Source of the DNA: Streptomyces sp. JH34 | Lineage (GTDB): Bacteria > Actinomycetota > Actinomycetes > Streptomycetales > Streptomycetaceae | Direction of reading: 5' to 3' | Length of the DNA: 64,000 nucleotides | Assembly: GCF_029428875.1 (NCBI RefSeq) | Contig: NZ_JAJSOO010000001.1 | Span: 5,146,001 to 5,210,000 of the forward strand | In this document: positions 57,635-64,000 of the stretch, one piece after another | Layout: the number at the start of each line of letters is the position of its first letter | How positions within the stretch are numbered: position 1 is the first letter of the stretch | Notes under the pieces: model-generated | Told to the model about the DNA's origin: nothing | What the model saw: the letters and a program-made list of their open reading frames with translations, nothing else | Databases searched by the model: none | Position numbers and translations under genes: made by a program

Positions 57635-58126
57635 ATGAACGATGGAGGCCCGGTGGAGAGCGAAATGCGGTACGCCGACGAGCTGACCGCCGACGTCGTC
57701 CGGGAGGTCGGTGACTTCCTGCTCCCCCGACTGGAACGAGCGGCACGTACTCACCCCTCGGACAGCGAGGAGGCCATCACCGCCTCGGCGCTCGCCGAGG
57801 CGGTGGCCACACTGGTCCTCACCCTGGAGGGGACCATCACCGGCCGGACACCCGGCCGCGGCCGCGTCCGCGAGGGGGCTCCGCCGCCCCGGGTGCCTGC
57901 CGAGGAGGAACGCCGGGTGCGGGCGGAGGTACGGCTCGAGCGCCTTCGGGAAGACTGGAACCGCCTCTGTGTCCTTGCGGGACACTGGCGCTCCGTACCC
58001 GGTCACCAGGACTCCCGCTGGCGCAGGCTCGAGTTCCTGGACGCGGAGGACGAGCGCCGGTACGACCGCCGGCGGGCCGAGGGCCGGATGGAGGGCCACG
58101 TGGCCCGACCACCGCGACAGGGCTGA
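57635..58126 (+). CDS. Hypothetical protein (163 aa)
   Basis: ATG 57635 follows GGAGGGTGA. The front half is helical (ELTADVVREVGDFLLPRLER, AVATLVLTLEGTITG); the rest is rich in Arg and Glu (EEERRVRAEVRLERLREDWN), probably a coiled or charged helix. No domain is recognised. It follows abfA by 122 bp and ends at a strong bidirectional terminator. Confidence 0.65.
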   Translation: MNDGGPVESEMRYADELTADVVREVGDFLLPRLERAARTHPSDSEEAITASALAEAVATLVLTLEGTITGRTPGRGRVREGAPPPRVPAEEERRVRAEVRLERLREDWNRLCVLAGHWRSVPGHQDSRWRRLEFLDAEDERRYDRRRAEGRMEGHVARPPRQG

Positions 58127-58156
58127 CGTCCGGTCCCCGGCGCCGTACCGACGACG

Positions 58157-58196
58157 GCGGACGGCGCCCTCCCCGGCCGGGGAGGGCGCCGTCCGC
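58157..58196. terminator. 40-bp perfect palindrome, bidirectional terminator
   Basis: GCGGACGGCGCCCTCCCCGG is followed directly by its exact reverse complement. It lies between two convergent stops (58126 and 58210) and will form a very stable hairpin in both transcripts. Confidence 0.92.
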
Positions 58197-58209
58197 GTGC
58201 CGCGCGGGG

Positions 58210-59376
58210 TCAGCGCGCCGAGAAGGCGTGCACCGTCGTCGAGCGGTAGGTGTCGCCGGGGCGCAGTACCGTCGACGGGAACGACGGCTGGTTCGGGGAG
58301 TCCGGGAAGTGCTGCGACTCCAGGCAGAACGCGTCGCCCTGGCGGTAGACCCGCCCCGAGGTGCCGGTCAGCGTGCCGTCGAGGAAGTTCCCCGTGTAGA
58401 CCTGCATGCCGGGTTCCGTCGTGTACATCTTCATCACCCGGCCCGAGCCGGGGTCCGTGACGGTCAGCGCGTATTCGGGGCGGGCCGTGATCCCCTTGTC
58501 CAGCACGTAGTTGTGATCGATTCCCTGCCCGTACCCGACCTGCTCGTGCGGGGTGCGGACGGCCTCCCCGACGGCCCGGGACCGCCTGAAGTCGAACGGC
58601 GTACGCGCCACAGGGGCGAGCTCTCCCGTCGGGATCAGCGTCGCGCCGACCGGCGTGTAGCGCGCCGCCGCCAGCTCCAGCAGGTGCCCGTCGACGCTGC
58701 CGCTGCCCTCGCCCGCCAGGTTGAAATAGGTGTGGCTGGTCAGGTTGAGGACCGTGGCGCGGTCCGTGGTCGCCGTGTAGTCGATGCGCCACTCACCCCG
58801 TGAGGTGAGGGTGTAGACGACACGGACGGCGAGCGCGCCCGGATAGCCGGCCTCGCCGTCCGGGCTGGTCCGGGTCAGGACCAGCCCGACGTCACCGCGT
58901 CCGGTGAACGGCTTCACGTCCCAGACCCGCTTGTCGAAGCCCTGGTCACCGCCGTGCAGGCTGTTGGGGCCGTCGTTGACGGGCAGTTGGTGCGTGACAC
59001 CGTCGAGGGTGAAACGGCCCCCGGCGATCCGGTTGCCGTACCGCCCGATCAGCCCGCCGAAGTACGGGGACTTCGCCACGTAGTCCGGCAGGCCGCCGAA
59101 GCCGAGCGACACGTTCGCCGTCCGGCCCCGGCGGTCGGGGATCTCGAGGGACTGGACGACACCGCCCCAGGAGAGGACCTTCAGCCGGGTCCCGCCGTTG
59201 GCGAGGGTCCAGCGGTGCACCTTCGTCCCGTCGGCGAGCGTGCCGAAGAGCTCCTTGGACGGGGTGTGTCCGGTGGCGGAGGCGTGCGCGGCGGGGGAGC
59301 CCGCCGCCACGGCCAGCCCGGCGGCGGCCGTGGCCGCCAGGACGGTGCGTCTGCTGGTTCCGGTGGTGAAGGTCAT
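58210..59376 (-). CDS. Tat-exported aldose 1-epimerase (mutarotase)
   Basis: 388 residues. The signal has the twin-arginine motif TSRRTVLAATAAAGLAVAAG and ends near AAHASA. The mature enzyme shows RIAGGRFTLDGVTHQLPVND, the catalytic His in NLTSHTYFNLAGEGSG and the catalytic Glu in FCLESQHFPDSPNQPSFPST, as in GalM. It interconverts sugar anomers outside the membrane. It begins 28 bp after the permease stop, so it is the last gene of the importer operon and may present the right anomer for uptake. Confidence 0.92.
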   Translation of the reverse strand: MTFTTGTSRRTVLAATAAAGLAVAAGSPAAHASATGHTPSKELFGTLADGTKVHRWTLANGGTRLKVLSWGGVVQSLEIPDRRGRTANVSLGFGGLPDYVAKSPYFGGLIGRYGNRIAGGRFTLDGVTHQLPVNDGPNSLHGGDQGFDKRVWDVKPFTGRGDVGLVLTRTSPDGEAGYPGALAVRVVYTLTSRGEWRIDYTATTDRATVLNLTSHTYFNLAGEGSGSVDGHLLELAAARYTPVGATLIPTGELAPVARTPFDFRRSRAVGEAVRTPHEQVGYGQGIDHNYVLDKGITARPEYALTVTDPGSGRVMKMYTTEPGMQVYTGNFLDGTLTGTSGRVYRQGDAFCLESQHFPDSPNQPSFPSTVLRPGDTYRSTTVHAFSAR

Positions 59377-59404
59377 GAAACAACTCCTGTCGGATGAAGG
59401 GGCG

Positions 59405-60649
59405 TTACGAGCCGACCTTGCGCTTGTTCCATACGTCGAACCCGACCGCGGCCAGCAGGACGAAGCCCTTGATGACCTGCTGGTAGTCGGTTCCGATACC
59501 CACGAGGTTCATACCGTTGTTCAGCACGCCCAGGACCAGACCACCGATGATCGCGCCGAGGACCGTGCCCACGCCGCCGCTCATCGACGCGCCGCCGATG
59601 AACGAGGCGGCGATGGCCTCCAGCTCGAAGTTGAGGCCCGCCTTGGGAGAGGCCGCGTTGAAGCGGGCGGCGAAGACCAGACCCGCCAGGGCCGCGAGCA
59701 TGCCCATGTTCAGGAAGACCAGGAAGGTGACCTTCTTGTCCTTCACACCCGACAGCTTGGCCGCGGGCAGGTTGCCGCCGATGGCGTAGATGTGGCGGCC
59801 GATGATCGCGTTGCGCATCAGGTAGCCGAACCCGACGACCAGCACACCGAGGATGAGCAGCACGACCGGTGCGCCCTTGTAGCTGGCGAGCAGCAGGGTG
59901 ACCACGAGGACGGCCGAGACGAGGGCGACCAGCTTCAGCAGGAAGAGCTTGGCCGGCAGCACCTCCAGGGCGAACTCCTGCTGGCGCTTGCGGTCACGGA
60001 CCTCCTGGAGCACCACGAAGGCGATCAGCGCGAAGCCCAGCAGCAGCGTGAGGTTGTGGTAGTTGGTGCTCGGCCCGACCTCGGGCAGGAAGCCGTTGGC
60101 TATCTCCTGCAGGTCCTTCGGGAAGGGGCCGAGGGTCTGCCCCTTCAGGAAGATCTCCGTCAGACCGCGGAAGAGCAGCATGCCCGCGAGGGTCACGATG
60201 AACGACGGAATGCCGAGGTAGGCGATGAAGAACCCCTGCACCGAGCCCGCGACCGCGCCGATGGCCAGGCACAGCACCACCGCGAGCGGCCAGGGCATGT
60301 CGTGTTCGACCATCAGCACGGCGGCCATGGCGCCGATGAACGCCGTCAGCGAGCCGACCGAGAGGTCGATGTGGCCCGCGATGATGACGAGCATCATGCC
60401 GATCGCGAGGATCAGGATGTAGCTGTTCTGCAGCACCAGGTTGGAGACGTTGCGCGGCAGCAGCAGGTCGCCGTCCGACCACACCGCGAACAGCACCACG
60501 ATCAGGCCGAGCGCCATCAGCATGCCGTACTGACGCATGTTGCGGCGCATGCCGTCCAGCACCAGCTGCAGCAGGCCGTCGCCCGAAGCCGCCTTGCTCT
60601 TGCCGGGGGGCGCGGGGGCCGGGGTCCGGTCGGTGACGTCCGTGCTCAT
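59405..60649 (-). CDS. Sugar ABC transporter permease (GguB/XylH-like)
   Basis: 414 residues, about ten or more membrane helices. [20 protein letters not shown] is the signature of the carbohydrate-uptake-2 permeases, with [20 protein letters not shown] and [20 protein letters not shown]. The long insert with extra helices (~200-290) is typical of GguB/MmsB-type permeases rather than RbsC. The ATG overlaps the stop of the ATPase gene by four bases. It forms the membrane channel with the ATPase and binding protein. Confidence 0.92.
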   Translation of the reverse strand: MSTDVTDRTPAPAPPGKSKAASGDGLLQLVLDGMRRNMRQYGMLMALGLIVVLFAVWSDGDLLLPRNVSNLVLQNSYILILAIGMMLVIIAGHIDLSVGSLTAFIGAMAAVLMVEHDMPWPLAVVLCLAIGAVAGSVQGFFIAYLGIPSFIVTLAGMLLFRGLTEIFLKGQTLGPFPKDLQEIANGFLPEVGPSTNYHNLTLLLGFALIAFVVLQEVRDRKRQQEFALEVLPAKLFLLKLVALVSAVLVVTLLLASYKGAPVVLLILGVLVVGFGYLMRNAIIGRHIYAIGGNLPAAKLSGVKDKKVTFLVFLNMGMLAALAGLVFAARFNAASPKAGLNFELEAIAASFIGGASMSGGVGTVLGAIIGGLVLGVLNNGMNLVGIGTDYQQVIKGFVLLAAVGFDVWNKRKVGS

Positions 60650-62196
60650 CGGGTTACCTCTTTGTCCTTCGTCATCTGACGCATCAGCGCTTCCTGCGAT
60701 GCCTCGGCCCGCGAGAACTCGCCCGTCAGCCGTCCCGCGGCCATCGTGTAGATGCGGTCGCACATGCCGAGCAGCTCCGGCAGTTCGGAGGATATGAAGA
60801 CGACCGCCTTGCCCTGGGCGGCCAGCTGGTCGATGACCGTGTAGATCTCGTACTTGGCGCCCACGTCGATACCGCGCGTGGGCTCGTCCAGGATCAGCAC
60901 CTCGGGACCGGCGAAGATCCACTTGCTGAGGACGACCTTCTGCTGGTTGCCGCCGGACAGCTTGCCCACCGGCTCGAAGACGGTCGGCGCCTTGATGTTC
61001 ATGGACTTCCGGAAGTCCTCAGCGACCTGCCGCTCCCCGTGCTCGTCGACCACACCTCGTTTGGCGACCTTGCCCAGCGCGGTCAGCGAGATGTTCCGGT
61101 TGATGGTGTCGATGAGGTTGAGGCCGTAGTGCTTGCGGTCCTCGGTGGCGTACGCGATGCCGTGCGCGACCGCCTCCGGGACGGACTTCGTACGGATCTC
61201 GGCGCCGTCCTTCAGGACGGTGCCGCCCGCGTACCGGCCGTAGGAGCGGCCGAAGACGCTCATCGCCAGCTCGGTGCGGCCGGCGCCCATGAGCCCGGCG
61301 AGGCCGACGATCTCACCTCGCCGCACCTCGATCGAGACGTCGTCGACGACCTTGCGCTGCTGGTCGATGGGGTGGTGGACGGTCCAGTTGCGGATCTCCA
61401 GAGCGGGCGCGGTGCCCTCCTCAGGATGGTGCGGGGTCCGGTCCGGGAAACGGTTCTCCAGGTCACGGCCCACCATTCCGCTGATGATCCGGTCCTCGGT
61501 CGTCCCCTCCGCCTTCACGTCGAGCGTCTCGATGGAGCGCCCGTCGCGGATGATCGTGACCGAGTCGGCGACCCGGCGGATCTCGTTCAGCTTGTGCGAG
61601 ATGATGATCGAGGTCATGCCCTGTTCCTTCAACGAGAGGATCAGGTCGAGGAGTTTGCCGCTGTCCTCGTCGTTGAGAGCCGCCGTCGGCTCGTCGAGGA
61701 TGAGCAGCTTCACCTTCTTCGACAGGGCCTTGGCGATCTCCACCAGCTGCTGCTTGCCCACGCCGATGTCGGCTACGCGGGTCTCCGGATGCTCGTCGAG
61801 GCCGACCCGGCGCAGCAGTTCACCGGCGTGCCTGAGGGTGTCGTTCCAGTTGATGAGCCCGCGCTTGGCGTGCTCGTTGCCGAGGAAGATGTTCTCCGCG
61901 ATGGAGAGGTACGGCACCAGCGCCAGCTCCTGGTGGATGATCACGATGCCGTGCTGCTCGCTCGCCCGGATGTCCTTGAAGCGGCAGGTCTCGCTCTCGA
62001 AGAGGACGTCCCCTTCGTAGCTGCCGTGCGGATGGACGCCGGAGAGCACCTTCATCAGGGTCGACTTGCCGGCGCCGTTCTCACCGCAGATGGCGTGGAC
62101 CTCGCCCTGACGGACGGTCAGTGTGACGTCCGAAAGCGCTTTGACACCGGGAAAGGTCTTGACGATCGAGCGCATTTCCAGGACGGGTCCCGCCAT
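60646..62196 (-). CDS. Sugar ABC transporter ATP-binding protein (GguA/XylG-like)
   Basis: 516 residues with two ABC modules. Module 1 has Walker [17 protein letters not shown], signature region [15 protein letters not shown] and Walker [12 protein letters not shown]. Module 2 has the altered Walker [17 protein letters not shown], the signature [15 protein letters not shown] and [13 protein letters not shown]. This is the CUT2 pattern, as in RbsA and GguA. ATG 62196 was chosen for the GGAAGG site. It overlaps the permease start and follows the binding protein by 33 bp. Confidence 0.93.
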   Translation of the reverse strand: MAGPVLEMRSIVKTFPGVKALSDVTLTVRQGEVHAICGENGAGKSTLMKVLSGVHPHGSYEGDVLFESETCRFKDIRASEQHGIVIIHQELALVPYLSIAENIFLGNEHAKRGLINWNDTLRHAGELLRRVGLDEHPETRVADIGVGKQQLVEIAKALSKKVKLLILDEPTAALNDEDSGKLLDLILSLKEQGMTSIIISHKLNEIRRVADSVTIIRDGRSIETLDVKAEGTTEDRIISGMVGRDLENRFPDRTPHHPEEGTAPALEIRNWTVHHPIDQQRKVVDDVSIEVRRGEIVGLAGLMGAGRTELAMSVFGRSYGRYAGGTVLKDGAEIRTKSVPEAVAHGIAYATEDRKHYGLNLIDTINRNISLTALGKVAKRGVVDEHGERQVAEDFRKSMNIKAPTVFEPVGKLSGGNQQKVVLSKWIFAGPEVLILDEPTRGIDVGAKYEIYTVIDQLAAQGKAVVFISSELPELLGMCDRIYTMAAGRLTGEFSRAEASQEALMRQMTKDKEVTR

Positions 62197-62229
62197 GGTC
62201 TTGCCTTCCAATCCTTGAGGGGTGCCCGG

Positions 62230-63339
62230 TTACTTGAGGTCGTTCTCGGTGTAGTAGCCGTCGTCGATGAGGGCCTGCTTGTAGTTGGCCTTGTCGACGC
62301 TGACCGGCTGCAGCAGGTAGGCGGGGACGACCTTGACACCGTTGTCGTAGGACTTGGTGTCGTTGACCTCGGGCTTCTTGTCGTTCAGGGCGGCGTCCAC
62401 CATGTTCGAGGCGACCTTCGCCAGCTTGCGCAGGTCCTTGTAGACGGTCTGCGTCTGGTCACCCGCGATGATCGACTTCACGGATGCGAGCTCGGCGTCC
62501 TGGCCGGTGACGACCGGCATCGGCTTGGCCTTGGTGCCGTAGCCGTCCGACTTCAGGGCGGAGAGGATGCCGATGGAGATGCCGTCGTACGGGGAGAGCA
62601 CGGCGTCGACCTTGGCGCTGCGGTAGCTGGACGTCAGCAGGTCGTCCATGCGCTTCTGCGCGGTGCCGCCGTCCCAGCGCAGGGTGGTTACCTGGTTGAG
62701 GGCGGTCTGCTTGGACCGGACGACCAGCTCGCCCTTGTCGATGTGGGGCTTGAGGACGTTCATCGCGCCCTGGAAGAAGTACTTGGTGTTGTTGTCGTCG
62801 TTGGAGCCGGCGAACAGCTCGATGCTGAAGGGCCCCTTCTTGCCGTCCGCCAGGCCCAGCTTGTCCACGATGTACGAGCCCTGCAGCTCGCCGACCTTCT
62901 CGTTGTCGAACGAGGCGTAGTAGTCGACGTTCTCCGTGCCGAGGATCAGCCGGTCGTAGGAGATCACCGGGATGTCGGCGTCCTTGGCCTGCTGCAGCAC
63001 GTTGTTGAGGGACTTGTTGTCGATCGCGGCGACGATCAGGGCGTCCACGCCCTGGGTGATCATGTTCTCGATCTGCGAGACCTGCTGGTCCGGGTCGTCC
63101 TCGCCGTAGACGAGCTTGGTCTTGTAGCCCTTCGACTTCAGTTCCTTCACGACGTTGGCGCCGTCGGAGATCCAGCGTTCGGAGGACTTGGTCGGCATCG
63201 CGACGCCGATGGTGGCGCCGTCGGCGCCACCCTTCTTCTCCTCGCCGCCGCCTTCGCTGTTCTGGCCGCAGGCGGTCAGAGCGAGGGCGAGGGAGGCGGC
63301 GGAGGCGACGGCGGCGAGTGCGGCTCTGCGGTTGCGCAT
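62230..63339 (-). CDS. Sugar-binding lipoprotein (ChvE/XylF-like)
   Basis: 369 residues from ATG 63339, preferred over the two upstream ATG codons because AAGGA lies eight bases before it. A lipobox LALTACG anchors the protein. The type-I periplasmic-binding fold shows [60 protein letters not shown] and [15 protein letters not shown] with VVTGQDAE. Known relatives bind xylose, arabinose, galactose or glucose. With GH51 and the mutarotase nearby, arabinose or xylose is the best guess. Confidence 0.92.
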   Translation of the reverse strand: MRNRRAALAAVASAASLALALTACGQNSEGGGEEKKGGADGATIGVAMPTKSSERWISDGANVVKELKSKGYKTKLVYGEDDPDQQVSQIENMITQGVDALIVAAIDNKSLNNVLQQAKDADIPVISYDRLILGTENVDYYASFDNEKVGELQGSYIVDKLGLADGKKGPFSIELFAGSNDDNNTKYFFQGAMNVLKPHIDKGELVVRSKQTALNQVTTLRWDGGTAQKRMDDLLTSSYRSAKVDAVLSPYDGISIGILSALKSDGYGTKAKPMPVVTGQDAELASVKSIIAGDQTQTVYKDLRKLAKVASNMVDAALNDKKPEVNDTKSYDNGVKVVPAYLLQPVSVDKANYKQALIDDGYYTENDLK

Positions 63340-63469
63340 AGTCATCATCCTTGATGTGTGTCAGAGCTCGGTCCGGTTGTGCCGGAACGCTGAGGGCAGA
63401 TCGACCGAGAACAGGTGTGTGGGATTGTGCGCGGCTGTGTCTTCTTTTGGGGAGAGTGTTTCCGGAACG

Positions 63470-64000
63470 TTATGACGAGATCGCGAACCGGTTGAGCGGG
63501 CCCGGGAGCCGGCTGCCGAGCGGGGCCATCCCGCCGTCTGCCCCGTGCCGCGCGAGCAGGTCCAGCGCGAGCCTGCCGCGCCTCACCCGCTCCTTGGCGG
63601 TGGACAGTGCCAGCTCCCTCATGTGCTGGCCGTAGGGGTAGATCCCGGGTGACTTGGCGAGGCCGAACTTCAGGTACAGCGGGGCGCCCCGCCGGATCAG
63701 TTCGGCGACCTCGTACATCCGCACATAGCCGCCGAGGTCGTCCGGCGCCTCGATGTAGAGGTCCATCGGAGCCCTCGACACCCGTCGGATCTCGGTGAAC
63801 TGAGCGAGCGTCAGGTCGGAGGGGATGTTGATCGAGTCGGCGCCGAGCTGCTCGAACACGGCGTACGAGGCGGGGTTCACCGGCCCGATGAGCGCCGACA
63901 CCTTGAAGGTGGTGTCCGCGGGCAGGACGCCCTGCTCGCGCAGCCGGTGCAGGGTCCACAGCACCCCCTCGTCGGCGACGAGCAGGCACTTCACGCCGAG
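63470..64000 (-). CDS. U32-peptidase-like protein, 5' end outside window
   Basis: At least 175 residues; the frame continues past the window edge, so the GTG near 63994 is probably internal. The text LLVADEGVLWTLHRLREQGV, VSALIGPVNPASYAVFEQLG, ADSINIPSDLTLAQFTEIRR and PMDLYIEAPDDLGGYVRMYE resembles the TIM-barrel of the U32/COG0826 group. Catalytic residues cannot be judged here. It precedes the binding-protein gene by about 130 bp on the same strand and may be the first or second gene of the sugar operon; its role there is unclear. Confidence 0.65.
   Translation of the reverse strand, partial: LGVKCLLVADEGVLWTLHRLREQGVLPADTTFKVSALIGPVNPASYAVFEQLGADSINIPSDLTLAQFTEIRRVSRAPMDLYIEAPDDLGGYVRMYEVAELIRRGAPLYLKFGLAKSPGIYPYGQHMRELALSTAKERVRRGRLALDLLARHGADGGMAPLGSRLPGPLNRFAISS

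Noticed and set aside
61039-63354. Open frame of 771 codons on the plus strand
   Set aside because: It lies opposite the ABC ATPase and sugar-binding genes, whose Walker and lipobox motifs prove the minus strand is coding.
1-64000. CRISPR array
   Set aside because: No series of regularly spaced identical repeats was seen anywhere; the only repeats are the tRNA pair, operators and the diverged repeat near 6.8-7.2 kb.

Overview
The window is high-GC actinobacterial chromosome, almost certainly Streptomyces or a close relative. This rests on GTG starts with AGGAG-type ribosome binding sites, an Mbl/MreB-like gene, matB beside an accD-like carboxyltransferase, an AfsR/SARP regulator, two XRE regulators with MLTR-type ligand domains, and a zinc-ribbon protein of the SCO2400 type. 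The block from accD/matB to mbl resembles, from memory, the S. coelicolor SCO2444-SCO2451 neighbourhood. Species cannot be named from the sequence alone.

Region 1 (1-10,000) is a decayed accessory zone behind a tRNA cluster: two tRNA-Asn, a terminator and a tRNA with a CAT anticodon. After them come a truncated tyrosine integrase, an IS3-family remnant, a lysozyme-like gene overlapping a small membrane protein, an AraC regulator, an intact alpha/beta hydrolase, two opposed IS21 fragments, a diverged direct repeat, and a truncated MerR gene behind a perfect 32-bp palindrome.

Region 2 (10,000-26,000) is a dense block of small-molecule and stress-response genes with their own regulators: peroxiredoxin, secreted hydrolase, TetR, two XRE/MLTR regulators, a WYL regulator, 6-phosphogluconate dehydrogenase, aldo/keto reductase, an AlkC-like DNA glycosylase, a MazG-like protein, cupins, SnoaL-like proteins and a VOC protein. 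Several palindromic operators can be read directly. Two promoters about 7.6 kb apart share one operator design, and each lies next to an intact or truncated copy of the same WYL regulator.

Region 3 (26,000-38,000) holds secreted proteins, an ECF sigma factor with a membrane partner, a SUKH protein, a two-domain VOC protein, a large SARP regulator divergent from a tiny secreted tendamistat-like protein, and the accD-matB pair.

Region 4 (38,000-47,200) looks like a cell-surface glycan locus. Four co-directional genes (uxs, a membrane GT2 synthase, galE, ugd) would make UDP-glucuronate, UDP-xylose and UDP-galactose and polymerise sugars. A beta-helix lipoprotein converges on them and a GH26-like hydrolase lies upstream.

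Region 5 (47,200-55,900) is more conserved core: NarK-type transporter, Lrp regulator, a GAF kinase with a degenerate ATP-binding domain downstream of mbl, the SCO2400-like protein, a MarR/oxidoreductase divergent pair, a putative pyrimidine-dimer glycosylase and ohr. Region 6 (55,900-64,000) is sugar utilisation: GH51 arabinofuranosidase, and on the minus strand a ChvE/GguA/GguB-type ABC importer followed by a Tat-exported mutarotase, with a partial U32-like gene at the edge.
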